From contig CAMLDT010000165.1 of assembly GCA_946479075.1 (NCBI GenBank), positions 1 to 7,673 on the forward strand: a DNA stretch of 7,673 bases, given 5' to 3'. The notes below the pieces were generated by a model. That model made no database searches, was not told where the DNA came from, and worked only from the letters and a program-made list of their open reading frames with translations. This DNA is from an uncultured Polaromonas sp. GTDB taxonomy: Bacteria > Pseudomonadota > Gammaproteobacteria > Burkholderiales > Burkholderiaceae. The position numbers and the translations under genes are program-made. The stretch's first letter is position 1, and each line of letters starts with the position of its first letter. Positions 1 to 5,964 of the stretch are shown here, piece after piece.

Positions 1-900
1 GACAGCCATCCCGGCGACCCCGGCGGCCGGCCCGTGGTCCTGCTCATCATGGGCCTGGGCATGCAACTGGTGGCCTGGCCGCCGGCGCTGGTGCAGTCGC
101 TGGTGGATGCCGGCTACCGCGTGATTCGGCTGGACAACCGTGACATCGGCCTGTCCGAGAAGTTCGACCACCTGGGCATGCCCAACCTCTTGTGGGAAGG
201 GCTCAAGTACAAGCTGGGCCTGCCGGTGAACTCGCCCTATTCGCTGGGCGACATGGCGGCCGATACGCTGGCGGTGCTGGATGCGCTGGGTGTGGCGAAG
301 GCGCACGTGGTCGGTGTCAGCATGGGCGGCATGATTGCGCAGCGTGTGGCGATTGCCGCACCGGAGCGTGTGCTGAGCCTGACCAGCATCATGAGCTCCA
401 GCGGCGCGCGCGGCCTGCCGCAGGCCAAACCGCAGGTGATGCGGGTGCTGATGAGCCGGCCGGCCGGCAAGGATCCGGAGTCGGTGCTGAACCACTACGT
501 CAAACTCTTCAAGGCCATCGGCAGCCCGGGTTTTCCGACCGATGATGCCGAGCTGCGCGAACGGATCGCCAGCGCAGCCAGGCGCAGTTTTTACCCGGCG
601 GGCACCGTGCGCCAGATGGCGGCGATTGCGGCCGACAGCCAGCGCGCCCAGGCCCTGGGCGCACTGCGCATGCCGACACTGGTGATCCACGGCAAGGCCG
701 ACCCGCTGGTGCCTTTTGCTTGCGGCGAGGACACGGCGCGGCGGATTCCGGGCGCCCGGCTCGTGGCGGTGGAGGGCATGGGCCACGACCTGCCGGCCGG
801 CGTGGTCGAGCGTATTCTTGAACCCCTGATTCCGCACCTGAACAAATCACAAGCTGAACAATCTGAACAAACCGCACAAGCGGCAAAAGACACCGCATGA
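1..900 (+). CDS. Alpha/beta-fold hydrolase, 5' end cut off by the window
   Basis: The reading frame is open from base 1, so the gene starts before the window; 299 codons are visible and the GTG at 34 is an internal valine. It is a serine hydrolase of the alpha/beta fold. The oxyanion-side strand-turn is LLIMGLGMQ (near base 40), the nucleophile elbow is GVSMGG with its serine codon at 319-321, the acid is the Asp of KADPLVP (codon at 700), and the catalytic His is in GMGHDLP (codon at 784). The order and spacing fit the family, but the substrate cannot be read from sequence; an esterase or lactonase-like role is only a guess. The C-terminus is a low-complexity Gln/Ala-rich tail (about 17 residues) in DNA less GC-rich than the rest. 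The stop overlaps the queF start as ATGA, so the two are probably co-transcribed and translationally coupled. Confidence 0.92.
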   Translation, partial: DSHPGDPGGRPVVLLIMGLGMQLVAWPPALVQSLVDAGYRVIRLDNRDIGLSEKFDHLGMPNLLWEGLKYKLGLPVNSPYSLGDMAADTLAVLDALGVAKAHVVGVSMGGMIAQRVAIAAPERVLSLTSIMSSSGARGLPQAKPQVMRVLMSRPAGKDPESVLNHYVKLFKAIGSPGFPTDDAELRERIASAARRSFYPAGTVRQMAAIAADSQRAQALGALRMPTLVIHGKADPLVPFACGEDTARRIPGARLVAVEGMGHDLPAGVVERILEPLIPHLNKSQAEQSEQTAQAAKDTA

Positions 901-1724
901 ACAGCCCTGAACAATCCCAGCTTGGCAAAAGCTCGGCTTACATCGACCAGTACGACGCCTCGCTGCTGTTCCCGATTCCGCGCGCCGTCAAGCGTGCAGA
1001 AATCGGCCTGGCGGGCACCCTGCCTTTCATGGGCGCCGACATGTGGACGGCTTACGAGCTGAGCTGGCTGAACCTGCGCGGCAAGCCGCAGGTGGCACTG
1101 GCGCACATCACCGTGCCCTGCGAGTCGCCGAACATTGTCGAGAGCAAGTCCGTCAAGCTTTATCTGAACAGCTTCAACAACACACGTTTCACCGATGCGC
1201 GCGAGGTACGCGAGCGCATTCGCGCCGACCTGAACGCCGCCACCGGCGCGGGCGTGGGTGTCAAGACGCTGGGGCCGGAGCTGTTCGACCAGGAGCCGGT
1301 GCATGAACTCGACGGCCTGAACCTGGACCGGCTGGACGTGGAATGCCTGCACTACACACCGGCCCCGGAATTGCTGTTTGCCGATCATGAAGAGCCGCCG
1401 GTCACCGAGACGCTCACGTCCAATCTGCTCAAGAGCAATTGCCTGGTCACCGGCCAGCCCGACTGGGGCAGCGTGCAGATCGCCTATTCCGGTGCGCCCA
1501 TTGACCAGGAAGGCCTGCTGCAATACCTCGTGAGTTTCCGCAACCACAACGAGTTCCACGAGCAGTGTGTCGAGCGCATTTTCATGGACGTGTGGACACG
1601 CTGCCGCCCGGTCCGGCTTTCGGTCTACGCGCGTTACACGCGCCGCGGCGGACTGGACATCAACCCCTTTCGCACCAGCCATCCGCAGCCCCTGCCGGGC
1701 AATGTGCGGACGGCACGCCAATAA
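897..1724 (+). CDS. queF: NADPH-dependent 7-cyano-7-deazaguanine reductase (QueF), long form
   Basis: QueF reduces the nitrile of preQ0 to the aminomethyl group of preQ1 using NADPH, in the cytoplasm, before the base enters tRNA queuosine synthesis. The 275-residue length matches the two-domain E. coli-type enzyme (about 280 residues). The substrate-binding stretch [18 protein letters not shown] (residues 82-98) is the QueF signature. The thioimide-forming Cys182 sits in [13 protein letters not shown] with the proton-donor Asp189 seven residues later, as in E. coli (Cys190/Asp197). The FHE at 220-222 matches the conserved Phe-His-Glu of the C-terminal half. All key residues are present, so the enzyme should be active. 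The ATG overlaps the hydrolase stop by 4 bp and has no strong ribosome binding site, so translation probably depends on coupling. No other queuosine gene is visible. Confidence 0.97.
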   Translation: MNSPEQSQLGKSSAYIDQYDASLLFPIPRAVKRAEIGLAGTLPFMGADMWTAYELSWLNLRGKPQVALAHITVPCESPNIVESKSVKLYLNSFNNTRFTDAREVRERIRADLNAATGAGVGVKTLGPELFDQEPVHELDGLNLDRLDVECLHYTPAPELLFADHEEPPVTETLTSNLLKSNCLVTGQPDWGSVQIAYSGAPIDQEGLLQYLVSFRNHNEFHEQCVERIFMDVWTRCRPVRLSVYARYTRRGGLDINPFRTSHPQPLPGNVRTARQ

Positions 1725-1727
1725 GCG

Positions 1728-2210
1728 GTGATTGCCGGCCACGCGCCCAAGGCTTTACGCGCCCTGACCTGGCTACCGCTGGTCATGGTGCTGTTCCTGT
1801 GGAGCTGTCACGACGGCTACCCCAGCGAGGACGGGCCGGACACCCGCCTCATGACACCAGCCCAGCACGTGGCGCAGCTCAACAAGATGGGCAGCGAAGC
1901 CGCGCGCAAGGTCAGGCAGCACATTTCACTGATCAGCGGCTGCCTGCTGCGCTTCACCCCGGTCCGCCAGAGCGCGCAGCCCGCCAGTGTGGATGTGCCG
2001 TTGCTGGACCTGGAACTGGCCATGACGACGCACGGCGACAGGCAGCTCATCACCATCGAGCTGCCCGCCGACGATGGTGGAGACGCCTTCAGCAGAACGG
2101 TGTATGCCTCGCCCCTGTGGCACCATGCCGTGGCTTTCCGCTCCCACCTGCTGCAGTTGCAGCGGCTGTGTGCCCGGCAGGCAGAGCCCGATCAGCTATC
2201 AAAAAAATAG
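1728..2210 (+). CDS. Hypothetical small putative lipoprotein downstream of queF
   Basis: The frame encodes 160 residues from a GTG codon 3 nt after the queF stop. I do not recognise the family. The N-terminus has a basic stretch (Lys8, Arg11), a hydrophobic core (residues 14-24) and a lipobox-like LWSC with Cys27, so a type II signal peptide and membrane-anchored lipoprotein is likely; Trp at -2 is unusual but tolerated. The mature part is mixed, with Cys72 and Cys148 possibly able to form a disulfide after export, and no recognisable domain. The last residues (LSKK) and the TAG stop are encoded by the interspersed repeat at about 2194-2240, so the natural C-terminus may have been changed when the repeat arrived. 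It is probably in the hydrolase-queF transcript. An alternative is a single-pass inner-membrane protein. Confidence 0.75.
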   Translation: MIAGHAPKALRALTWLPLVMVLFLWSCHDGYPSEDGPDTRLMTPAQHVAQLNKMGSEAARKVRQHISLISGCLLRFTPVRQSAQPASVDVPLLDLELAMTTHGDRQLITIELPADDGGDAFSRTVYASPLWHHAVAFRSHLLQLQRLCARQAEPDQLSKK

Positions 2211-2240
2211 CTGCTTGCGCCCGTCTGGCAAGGGCTAGAG
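2194..2240. repeat. Comamonadaceae-type interspersed repeat with two inverted repeats; likely bidirectional terminator
   Basis: AGCTAT (2194-2199) and ATAGCT (2207-2212) form an inverted repeat around CAAAAAA. A second inverted repeat follows: CTTGC (2214-2218) and GCAAG (2228-2232). It ends in GGCTAGAGC. The AT-rich first half contrasts with the GC-rich surroundings. I recall similar elements (ATAGCTGCTTGCGC...GCTAGAG) scattered between genes of Acidovorax, Polaromonas and Rhodoferax; that is memory, not a search. It lies exactly between convergent genes and supplies the stop codon of both (TAG at 2208-2210 on +, TAG read from 2237-2235 on -). Each strand could fold hairpins at the 3' end of a transcript, and the minus strand carries a T7 run inside the AT-rich hairpin, so a role in ending or protecting both mRNAs is plausible. 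Confidence 0.7.
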
Positions 2241-3080
2241 CCCGATTTCATTGAAATAATTGAGCGGCGACAGGCCAGGGTAATCGCCGTCGCGTTTTTC
2301 CTTCATCGCCGCGACCGATTCGCGCACATGCTGGTTGCTCCAGATGGCGCCCTGCAGCCAGCCCATTTGTTTGAGCGCATCGTCCACGGCGTGGTCGCGT
2401 GCGTAGTGGATGGCCTGCTTGGTGCCCCAGATGGCGACCGGCGGTTTGGCGGCGATTTCTTTCGCGCATTGCAGCGCCGCGGCCAGCATGGTGTCCTGCG
2501 ATTCAAACACCTCGTTGACCAGCCCGTAGCCCAGCGCCTTCTGCGCAGCAAGCCGCCGTCCGGTGTAGGCCAGCTCCTTGACCACCGCCAGCGGCACCAG
2601 CTTGGGCAGGCGCTGCAGGGTGCCGACGTCGGCGACCATGCCGATGTTGATTTCCTGGATGCAGAAAAACGTCTCGGTGGTGGCATAACGGATGCAGCAG
2701 GCGGTGACCAGGTCCACCGCGCCGCCTATGCAGCCGCCCTGGATGGCGGCGATCACCGGGATGCGCAGTGTTTCCAGTTTGGTGAACGTGGCCTGCATGC
2801 CCGCCAGCAGGTCGAACATCGCCGCGCGACCTTCGGGGCTCTGGTCGTCCATGCTGATGGCGCCGCCAAAGGTGTCCAGCGCCAAGCCGGCGCTGAAATG
2901 TTTGCCGGTGCTGGAGATCACCAGCACGCGCGCCTCGCCGGCCTTGTGGATGTGCGTCAGCACCTCGTCAAGCTCGCGCCAGAAGACCGGGTGCATGGTG
3001 TTCATCGCCTCGGGGCGGTTGAACACCAGGTGGGCGATGTGGTCCGTGGTGGACAGGGAAAAGCAGGTCAGTGGGTTCAT
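2235..3080 (-). CDS. Crotonase-family protein, probable delta(3,5)-delta(2,4)-dienoyl-CoA isomerase
   Basis: The product has 281 residues from the ATG at 3080. Crotonase-fold features are in order: NRPEAMNTM (21-29), the first oxyanion segment HFSAGLALD (61-69) and the second, GGCIGG (115-120). Asp123 (GGAVDL), Glu143 (QEINIG) and Asp151 (VADVGTLQRLPK) match the three acidic catalytic residues of mammalian ECH1 (Asp176, Glu196, Asp204) with identical spacing of 20 and 8. This favours a dienoyl-CoA isomerase, which shifts double bonds during beta-oxidation of unsaturated acyl-CoAs, over a plain enoyl-CoA hydratase, which would have two glutamates. A TTG three codons upstream (3089) is in frame, but ATG is preferred; neither has a strong ribosome binding site. 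No other beta-oxidation gene is adjacent. The stop lies in the interspersed repeat. Confidence 0.9.
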   Translation of the reverse strand: MNPLTCFSLSTTDHIAHLVFNRPEAMNTMHPVFWRELDEVLTHIHKAGEARVLVISSTGKHFSAGLALDTFGGAISMDDQSPEGRAAMFDLLAGMQATFTKLETLRIPVIAAIQGGCIGGAVDLVTACCIRYATTETFFCIQEINIGMVADVGTLQRLPKLVPLAVVKELAYTGRRLAAQKALGYGLVNEVFESQDTMLAAALQCAKEIAAKPPVAIWGTKQAIHYARDHAVDDALKQMGWLQGAIWSNQHVRESVAAMKEKRDGDYPGLSPLNYFNEIGL

Positions 3081-3117
3081 GCCTGCCAATGTAAGTCAGC
3101 CCGCCGGCTTCGGCCAG

Positions 3118-3141
3118 TCACGCCTGAGACGCCTGGCGTGA
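3118..3141. promoter_or_regulatory. 7-bp inverted repeat upstream of the dienoyl-CoA isomerase gene
   Basis: TCACGCC (3118-3124) and GGCGTGA (3135-3141) are exact reverse complements with a 10-nt spacer. The centre is about 49 nt upstream of the ATG at 3080, in the 183-bp gap between the TPR gene's end and this gene. No T tract follows on either strand, so it looks more like a possible repressor operator or leader hairpin than an intrinsic terminator. The regulator is unknown. Confidence 0.35.
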
Positions 3142-3244
3142 TGGGCCCGCCGGGTTTGCGCCGCCCCCGTGGAGACTTCAATGCAGGTTCAGGAGCGCCG
3201 GTGTCAATTCGGCCGTCGTCACCAAACCCGTGGCCCGGTCACAC

Positions 3245-3261
3245 GGCAAGGCGCCTTTGCC
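3245..3261. other. GC-rich hairpin just past the TPR gene stop
   Basis: GGCAAGG (3245-3251) pairs with CCTTTGCC (3254-3261) with one bulged T, beginning 2 nt after the TPR gene's TAA. On the + strand it is followed by TTTTATTT, but on the minus strand (the direction of the gene) no T tract follows. It may protect the 3' end of the TPR mRNA, or terminate antisense transcription; a classic terminator for the TPR gene is not supported. Confidence 0.3.
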
Positions 3262-3263
3262 TT

Positions 3264-3722
3264 TTATTTGGCCGCAGCAATCGCTTTGGCCAAATCCGCG
3301 GTTTCCTCGCAGCCGGAGCAAAAGGCCTGCAGTTTCGCCAGTTGTGCCTGCGCCTGGGCTTTCTGGCCGGTCTTGAGGTAGGCCATGCCCGAATACTCCA
3401 GCGCGCCGCGGTGTTTGGGGTCCAGCGCCAGCGCCTTGCCGTAGGCTGCAAAAGCCTCGTCGTACTTGCCCAGCCAGCGGTTCGAATAACCGAGGTAGTT
3501 GTAAGCGTCGGCATTTTTCGGGTCCTGGGCAACCACCTTGCTGAAGCTGCTGACCGCGTCAGCCCATTTTTTGGCTTCGATGGCTTTTTTGCCGGCTGCG
3601 AAGTCGTCCATGCGCGCATTTTCGACAGGGGTGCTCTGGAAGTCGGCAGCCCATGCGGCGCCAGCCAGCGCCAGGCTCAGGATGGGCAGGGTGATGAAGT
3701 GGCGGAGGGTCAGTGTTTGCAT
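3264..3722 (-). CDS. Small periplasmic TPR protein with a C-terminal CSGC motif
   Basis: The product has 152 residues. The start at 3722 is chosen because AGGAG (3729-3733) lies 6 nt upstream and a signal peptide begins at once: Arg7/His8, a hydrophobic core (10-22), and cleavage after AWA (residue 25). An upstream in-frame ATG at 3806 would bury this signal. The mature protein is two to three tetratricopeptide helices pairs (about 39-70, 71-104 and 105-135), with typical YNYLGYSNRWLGKYDEAFAAYGKALALDP spacing in the second repeat (from Tyr74). TPRs bind partner proteins rather than catalyse. Near the C-terminus FCSGCEE (134-140) holds a CxxC pair that could be a disulfide or bind metal. It follows the anti-sigma gene by 118 bp on the same strand, so it may be read through or have its own promoter. 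Partner and role are unknown. Confidence 0.9.
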   Translation of the reverse strand: MQTLTLRHFITLPILSLALAGAAWAADFQSTPVENARMDDFAAGKKAIEAKKWADAVSSFSKVVAQDPKNADAYNYLGYSNRWLGKYDEAFAAYGKALALDPKHRGALEYSGMAYLKTGQKAQAQAQLAKLQAFCSGCEETADLAKAIAAAK

Positions 3723-3755
3723 GTCGGGCTCCTGGGGATCGGTGGATGAAGGTGC

Positions 3756-3768
3756 GCTGCCTGGCAGC
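3756..3768. promoter_or_regulatory. 13-bp perfect palindrome upstream of the TPR gene
   Basis: GCTGCC and GGCAGC flank a central T, 34-46 nt upstream of the TPR start codon. It could be a small leader hairpin (five pairs, three-base loop) or a dyad operator. It lies within the 118-bp gap between the anti-sigma gene and the TPR gene, where any independent promoter would also have to be. I see no convincing -35/-10 pair there. Confidence 0.25.
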
Positions 3769-3840
3769 ACTCTGAACAAACGATGCAAGCCGGCAAACGG
3801 ATGCATAAGCGGTTTGAACGATGTCGATCAGTCTGGCCGA

Positions 3841-4584
3841 TCACCACAGCTTGGCGCAATTGCCACTGAACACCACCGTGGTGCCCGGACGGGCCGGCGC
3901 TTCGACGGTTTCCAGCGTCACCACGAGCTTGCTGACTTTGGACAGCAGTTTTTCAGAGGTGTCGGGCAGCAGGGACACCGCCGAGCCGGTGGTCGGCACC
4001 GGACCCAGTGCCAGGGCTGGCCCGTCTGCGGGTAGCGCCCACAGCATCAGCGTGCCGCCCGCCGGCGGCGTGATGGGGCCGATGACCTTGAGCGTCATGG
4101 TCTTGCCGTGGCGCAGTGAGCTGACCAGCAGCTTGCCGTTGCCCTGCGCGTCGGTCAGCAGGCCCACGTAACTTTGCGGCAGTTTTTCACCCGTGCGCAT
4201 GGCGAGCTGGTCGCTGGACAGGAAGAGGCTCGGTGTCGTGAGGAATAAAGCGCTGGCGGCAATCAAGCCGGCGGCGAGACCGGCGCCACCCCAACCCGCG
4301 GGTTTGAGCCAGCCCCACCAGCCGGCCGGGGAGGAGGTGGCCGCACGGACGGCATCAGGCTGAGTGCGCGCCGCAATGGCTTTCCACAACTGCGGCGAGG
4401 GCTGCTGCACCGGCACCGACACGGCCAGCTGGCCCAGCCGGGTTTCCCACTGCATCACCAGGCGGCGCACGTCGGCGCGGTCGCGCTGCAGCCGTTCGAA
4501 GCGGCGCCGCGCGCCGCCTGTCAGGGTGCCCAGCACATAGGACGACGCCAGATGCTCCAGCAGTTCGGTTTGCAGGTATCTCAT
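3841..4584 (-). CDS. RskA-type membrane anti-sigma factor
   Basis: The product has 247 residues. The N-terminal part (about 8-75) has the HLASSYVLGTLTGGARRRFE pattern typical of RskA/anti-sigma-K cytoplasmic domains, which hold the ECF sigma factor. It lacks the HxxxCxxC zinc motif of ZAS-type anti-sigmas. One transmembrane helix is predicted at about 98-118, after a Trp-rich stretch (WWGWLKPAGWGG, 89-100). The C-terminal domain (about 125-247) is periplasmic and matches the RskA pattern, ending in FSGNCAKLW. The start overlaps the sigma stop as ATGA, with a GGGGGTGG ribosome-binding-like stretch just upstream, so the pair should be made in fixed ratio. Release of the sigma factor would follow an envelope signal, usually by proteolysis; the signal here is unknown. 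Confidence 0.93.
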   Translation of the reverse strand: MRYLQTELLEHLASSYVLGTLTGGARRRFERLQRDRADVRRLVMQWETRLGQLAVSVPVQQPSPQLWKAIAARTQPDAVRAATSSPAGWWGWLKPAGWGGAGLAAGLIAASALFLTTPSLFLSSDQLAMRTGEKLPQSYVGLLTDAQGNGKLLVSSLRHGKTMTLKVIGPITPPAGGTLMLWALPADGPALALGPVPTTGSAVSLLPDTSEKLLSKVSKLVVTLETVEAPARPGTTVVFSGNCAKLW

Positions 4585-5192
4585 GCCACCACCCCCTGCG
4601 CGGCGAGGCAGCCCTTGAGCTTTTCCAGCCCGCGCCGTATCCAGGCCTTGACCGAACCCAGTGGCGCGCCCATCTGTGCCGCCACTTCGGTGTGCGACAG
4701 GCCCTGGTAATAGGCCAGCGCCAGGCTTTGGCGATGGCTGCCCTCCAGGGCCTGCATGCAGCCGTCGATGTGCAGGGCCTGGCTCGCCTGTTCGAGCAGA
4801 TGCATGGCGCTGGGCGCCGGATGGCCCACGGACTGGACATCGTCTTCATCGACCTCACCGGAGCCGGGCAACTCGCTTTCGCGCCGGCGCGTGCGTGCAC
4901 GCAGCGCATCCAGCGCCTTGTTGCGGACGATGGCGATCAGCCAGGTCATGGCCTGAAGGGTTTGCCCGCCCACCTCGCTGCGGTAGCCGGCAGCGTTTTT
5001 CCAGATGCTCACATACGCCTCTTGCAGCACGTCTTCGGCTGCCTGTCCTTGACCCAATATACGAACGGCCACGCCAAACAGATGCGTGTGGGTGCGCTGG
5101 TACACCTGCGCAAAACAGGCATGGTCACCCCGTCCCGCAGCGGCAATCAGGGCTTCAAGGCTGCGGGTGTCCGCATCGGGGGCCGGTTTCAT
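4581..5192 (-). CDS. ECF-family RNA polymerase sigma factor (SigK-like)
   Basis: The product has 203 residues. Region 2 spans about 20-103, with the core-binding and -10 recognition helix AEDVLQEAYVSIW (52-64) and the MTWLIAIVRNKALDALR stretch (82-98). An acidic linker (107-130, including EVDEDD) follows. Region 4 (about 135-195) has the helix-turn-helix LSHTEVAAQMGAPLGSVKAWI (starting at 165), which reads the -35 element. The partner anti-sigma overlaps downstream by 4 bp, making a standard sigma/anti-sigma pair. The ATG at 5192 has no Shine-Dalgarno sequence at the right distance, and no alternative ATG, GTG or TTG precedes the conserved domain, while a sigma70-like -10 ends 7 nt upstream. 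The regulon is not readable here; the flanking TPR and globin/cupredoxin genes are candidates. Confidence 0.96.
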   Translation of the reverse strand: MKPAPDADTRSLEALIAAAGRGDHACFAQVYQRTHTHLFGVAVRILGQGQAAEDVLQEAYVSIWKNAAGYRSEVGGQTLQAMTWLIAIVRNKALDALRARTRRRESELPGSGEVDEDDVQSVGHPAPSAMHLLEQASQALHIDGCMQALEGSHRQSLALAYYQGLSHTEVAAQMGAPLGSVKAWIRRGLEKLKGCLAAQGVVA

Positions 5193-5199
5193 GCGGCCG

Positions 5200-5227
5200 A
5201 GTATAGGGAGTTCCGCCGGCTGGGCAA
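5200..5227 (-). promoter_or_regulatory. Putative sigma70-type promoter of the ECF sigma gene, placing the start site at the ATG
   Basis: On the minus strand TTGCCC (5227-5222) and TATACT (5205-5200) are separated by 16 bp; they match 4/6 and 5/6 of the consensus. The -10 ends 7 nt before the ATG at 5192, so transcription would begin at about 5192-5193, giving a leaderless mRNA. A GGAACT (5214-5209) resembling ECF -35 elements overlaps the spacer, but its -10 would fall in the coding region. Confidence 0.5.
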
Positions 5228-5243
5228 GTCGCTTTCGTGCGCG

Positions 5244-5312
5244 AAAAAAAAGCAGCTTTGCAGGCCTGCATCCGATGGGCCGCTGAGCCGGCCGCGCGCA
5301 CTGGTTGCGGCC
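5244..5312 (-). terminator. Hairpins plus T8 tract after the cupredoxin gene; probable terminator region
   Basis: Directly after the TAA of the cupredoxin gene, GGCCGC (5312-5307 on the minus strand) pairs with GCGGCC (5295-5290) across an 11-nt loop. Further on, the GC-rich GCAGGCCTGC (5269-5260) and GCTGC lead straight into eight Ts (5251-5244). The stem next to the T tract is imperfect (GCAG with CTGC), so strength is uncertain. Its position between the cupredoxin gene and the sigma promoter suggests that the two blocks are separate transcripts. Confidence 0.5.
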
Positions 5313-5963
5313 TTAAATCCGGCGCCGGCGTGGGACCACGGTCAGTTGCAGCGTGGCCTTGCCCGGTGTGGCGCTGACGGTCACGGCCTGCGGTGCGATG
5401 TCGAGCAACTGCTCGGCGTGCCAGACCCGGACCTGCGCCGCTCCGTCGGGAATCTGTTCGATCCTGGCAATGCCGTCGGCGCCGGTCAACACGGTCCACG
5501 GCGAGTCGCTGACATACACATGGCCGCGCATGGAGCCGTGGATGTGACAGCCCAGCAGCACGGGTCCGGCCTTTTCAAACACGGCCTCGGCGGTCTTGCC
5601 GGGCTTGCCTTCCGCTTTGCCGTCCAGCCGCAACTCGAAGCCGCCGCTGTTGGCACTGTTGAACTGGGCAATTCCGGCAGCCGAGGCACGCACGTGGTGT
5701 TCCCAGGGGTCGTTGTTGACGAACAGGGCTTTGGCACCGGGCGCCACCACACTCACTGCCGGAATGAAGCGCATTTTTTCCTGGCTGATGGTGACCTGCA
5801 TGGGCAGGGTGGTCTTCGGTGTGCCCTTGTTGGCGGGCATGACGACCACCACCGCGTCCTGCACGGGTTTGCCTTCCTTGTCGAGCACCAGCACCTGCAG
5901 GTCGCCGGCCGTGGCCAGACCGCAGAGCGCAAACAGCGCCAGGGAGAACAGGGTTTTTTTCAT
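5313..5963 (-). CDS. Periplasmic cupredoxin-like protein, 'methylamine utilization' (MauL-like) family
   Basis: The product has 216 residues with a signal peptide MKKTLFSLALFALCGLATA cleaved at about residue 19. A cupredoxin-type beta-barrel follows. NNDPWEHHVRA (83-93) supplies the first His ligand (His90, or His89), and GCHIHGSM (138-145) supplies Cys139, His142 and Met145, so a full type-1 copper set is present. The C-terminal part (about 155-210) looks like a small Ig/carboxypeptidase-regulatory-like domain. Homologues are often named 'methylamine utilization protein', but nothing else here points to methylamine, so that name should not be read as function; electron transfer or copper handling in the periplasm is more likely. 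The ATG lies 1 nt after the globin TGA with only a weak ribosome binding site, implying coupling. The start at 5963 is chosen over an upstream in-frame ATG because of the signal peptide. Confidence 0.9.
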   Translation of the reverse strand: MKKTLFSLALFALCGLATAGDLQVLVLDKEGKPVQDAVVVVMPANKGTPKTTLPMQVTISQEKMRFIPAVSVVAPGAKALFVNNDPWEHHVRASAAGIAQFNSANSGGFELRLDGKAEGKPGKTAEAVFEKAGPVLLGCHIHGSMRGHVYVSDSPWTVLTGADGIARIEQIPDGAAQVRVWHAEQLLDIAPQAVTVSATPGKATLQLTVVPRRRRI

Positions 5964-5964
5964 G
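5941..5964. repeat. 24-bp direct repeat, copy 1 (cupredoxin start)
   Basis: This copy is identical base for base to 6386-6409. It runs from AGGGAGAACAGGG through a T7 run to CATG and covers the start codon and first seven codons of the cupredoxin gene plus one base upstream (minus strand: ATG, then AAAAAAA). Confidence 0.95.

Noticed and set aside
591..1742. Long open frame on the minus strand opposite the hydrolase and queF (383 codons)
   Set aside because: It is antisense to two well-supported genes with intact catalytic motifs; its product has no recognisable domain, and such frames are common in high-GC DNA.
3245..3269. Intrinsic terminator made of the GGCAAGG hairpin and TTTTATTT
   Set aside because: The T tract is on the wrong side for the minus-strand TPR gene, and no + strand gene lies upstream for it to terminate.
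2328..3749. Long open + frame (473 codons) opposite the dienoyl-CoA isomerase and TPR genes
   Set aside because: It spans two real minus-strand genes and their intergenic gap, and its translation is low-complexity Gly/Arg/Gln-rich sequence typical of a GC shadow.
3723..3806. N-terminal extension of the TPR gene to the ATG at 3806
   Set aside because: A strong AGGAG 6 nt before the ATG at 3722 and an immediate signal peptide favour the shorter form.
5193..5214. ECF-type autoregulatory promoter using GGAACT upstream of the sigma gene
   Set aside because: With normal 16-17 bp spacing the -10 would fall on the start codon and first codons, and no CGTC/GTC-like -10 is present.
5313..5963. Methylamine-utilization function taken from the family name
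   Set aside because: No methylamine dehydrogenase or other mau-type gene is visible; only the cupredoxin-type features are supported.
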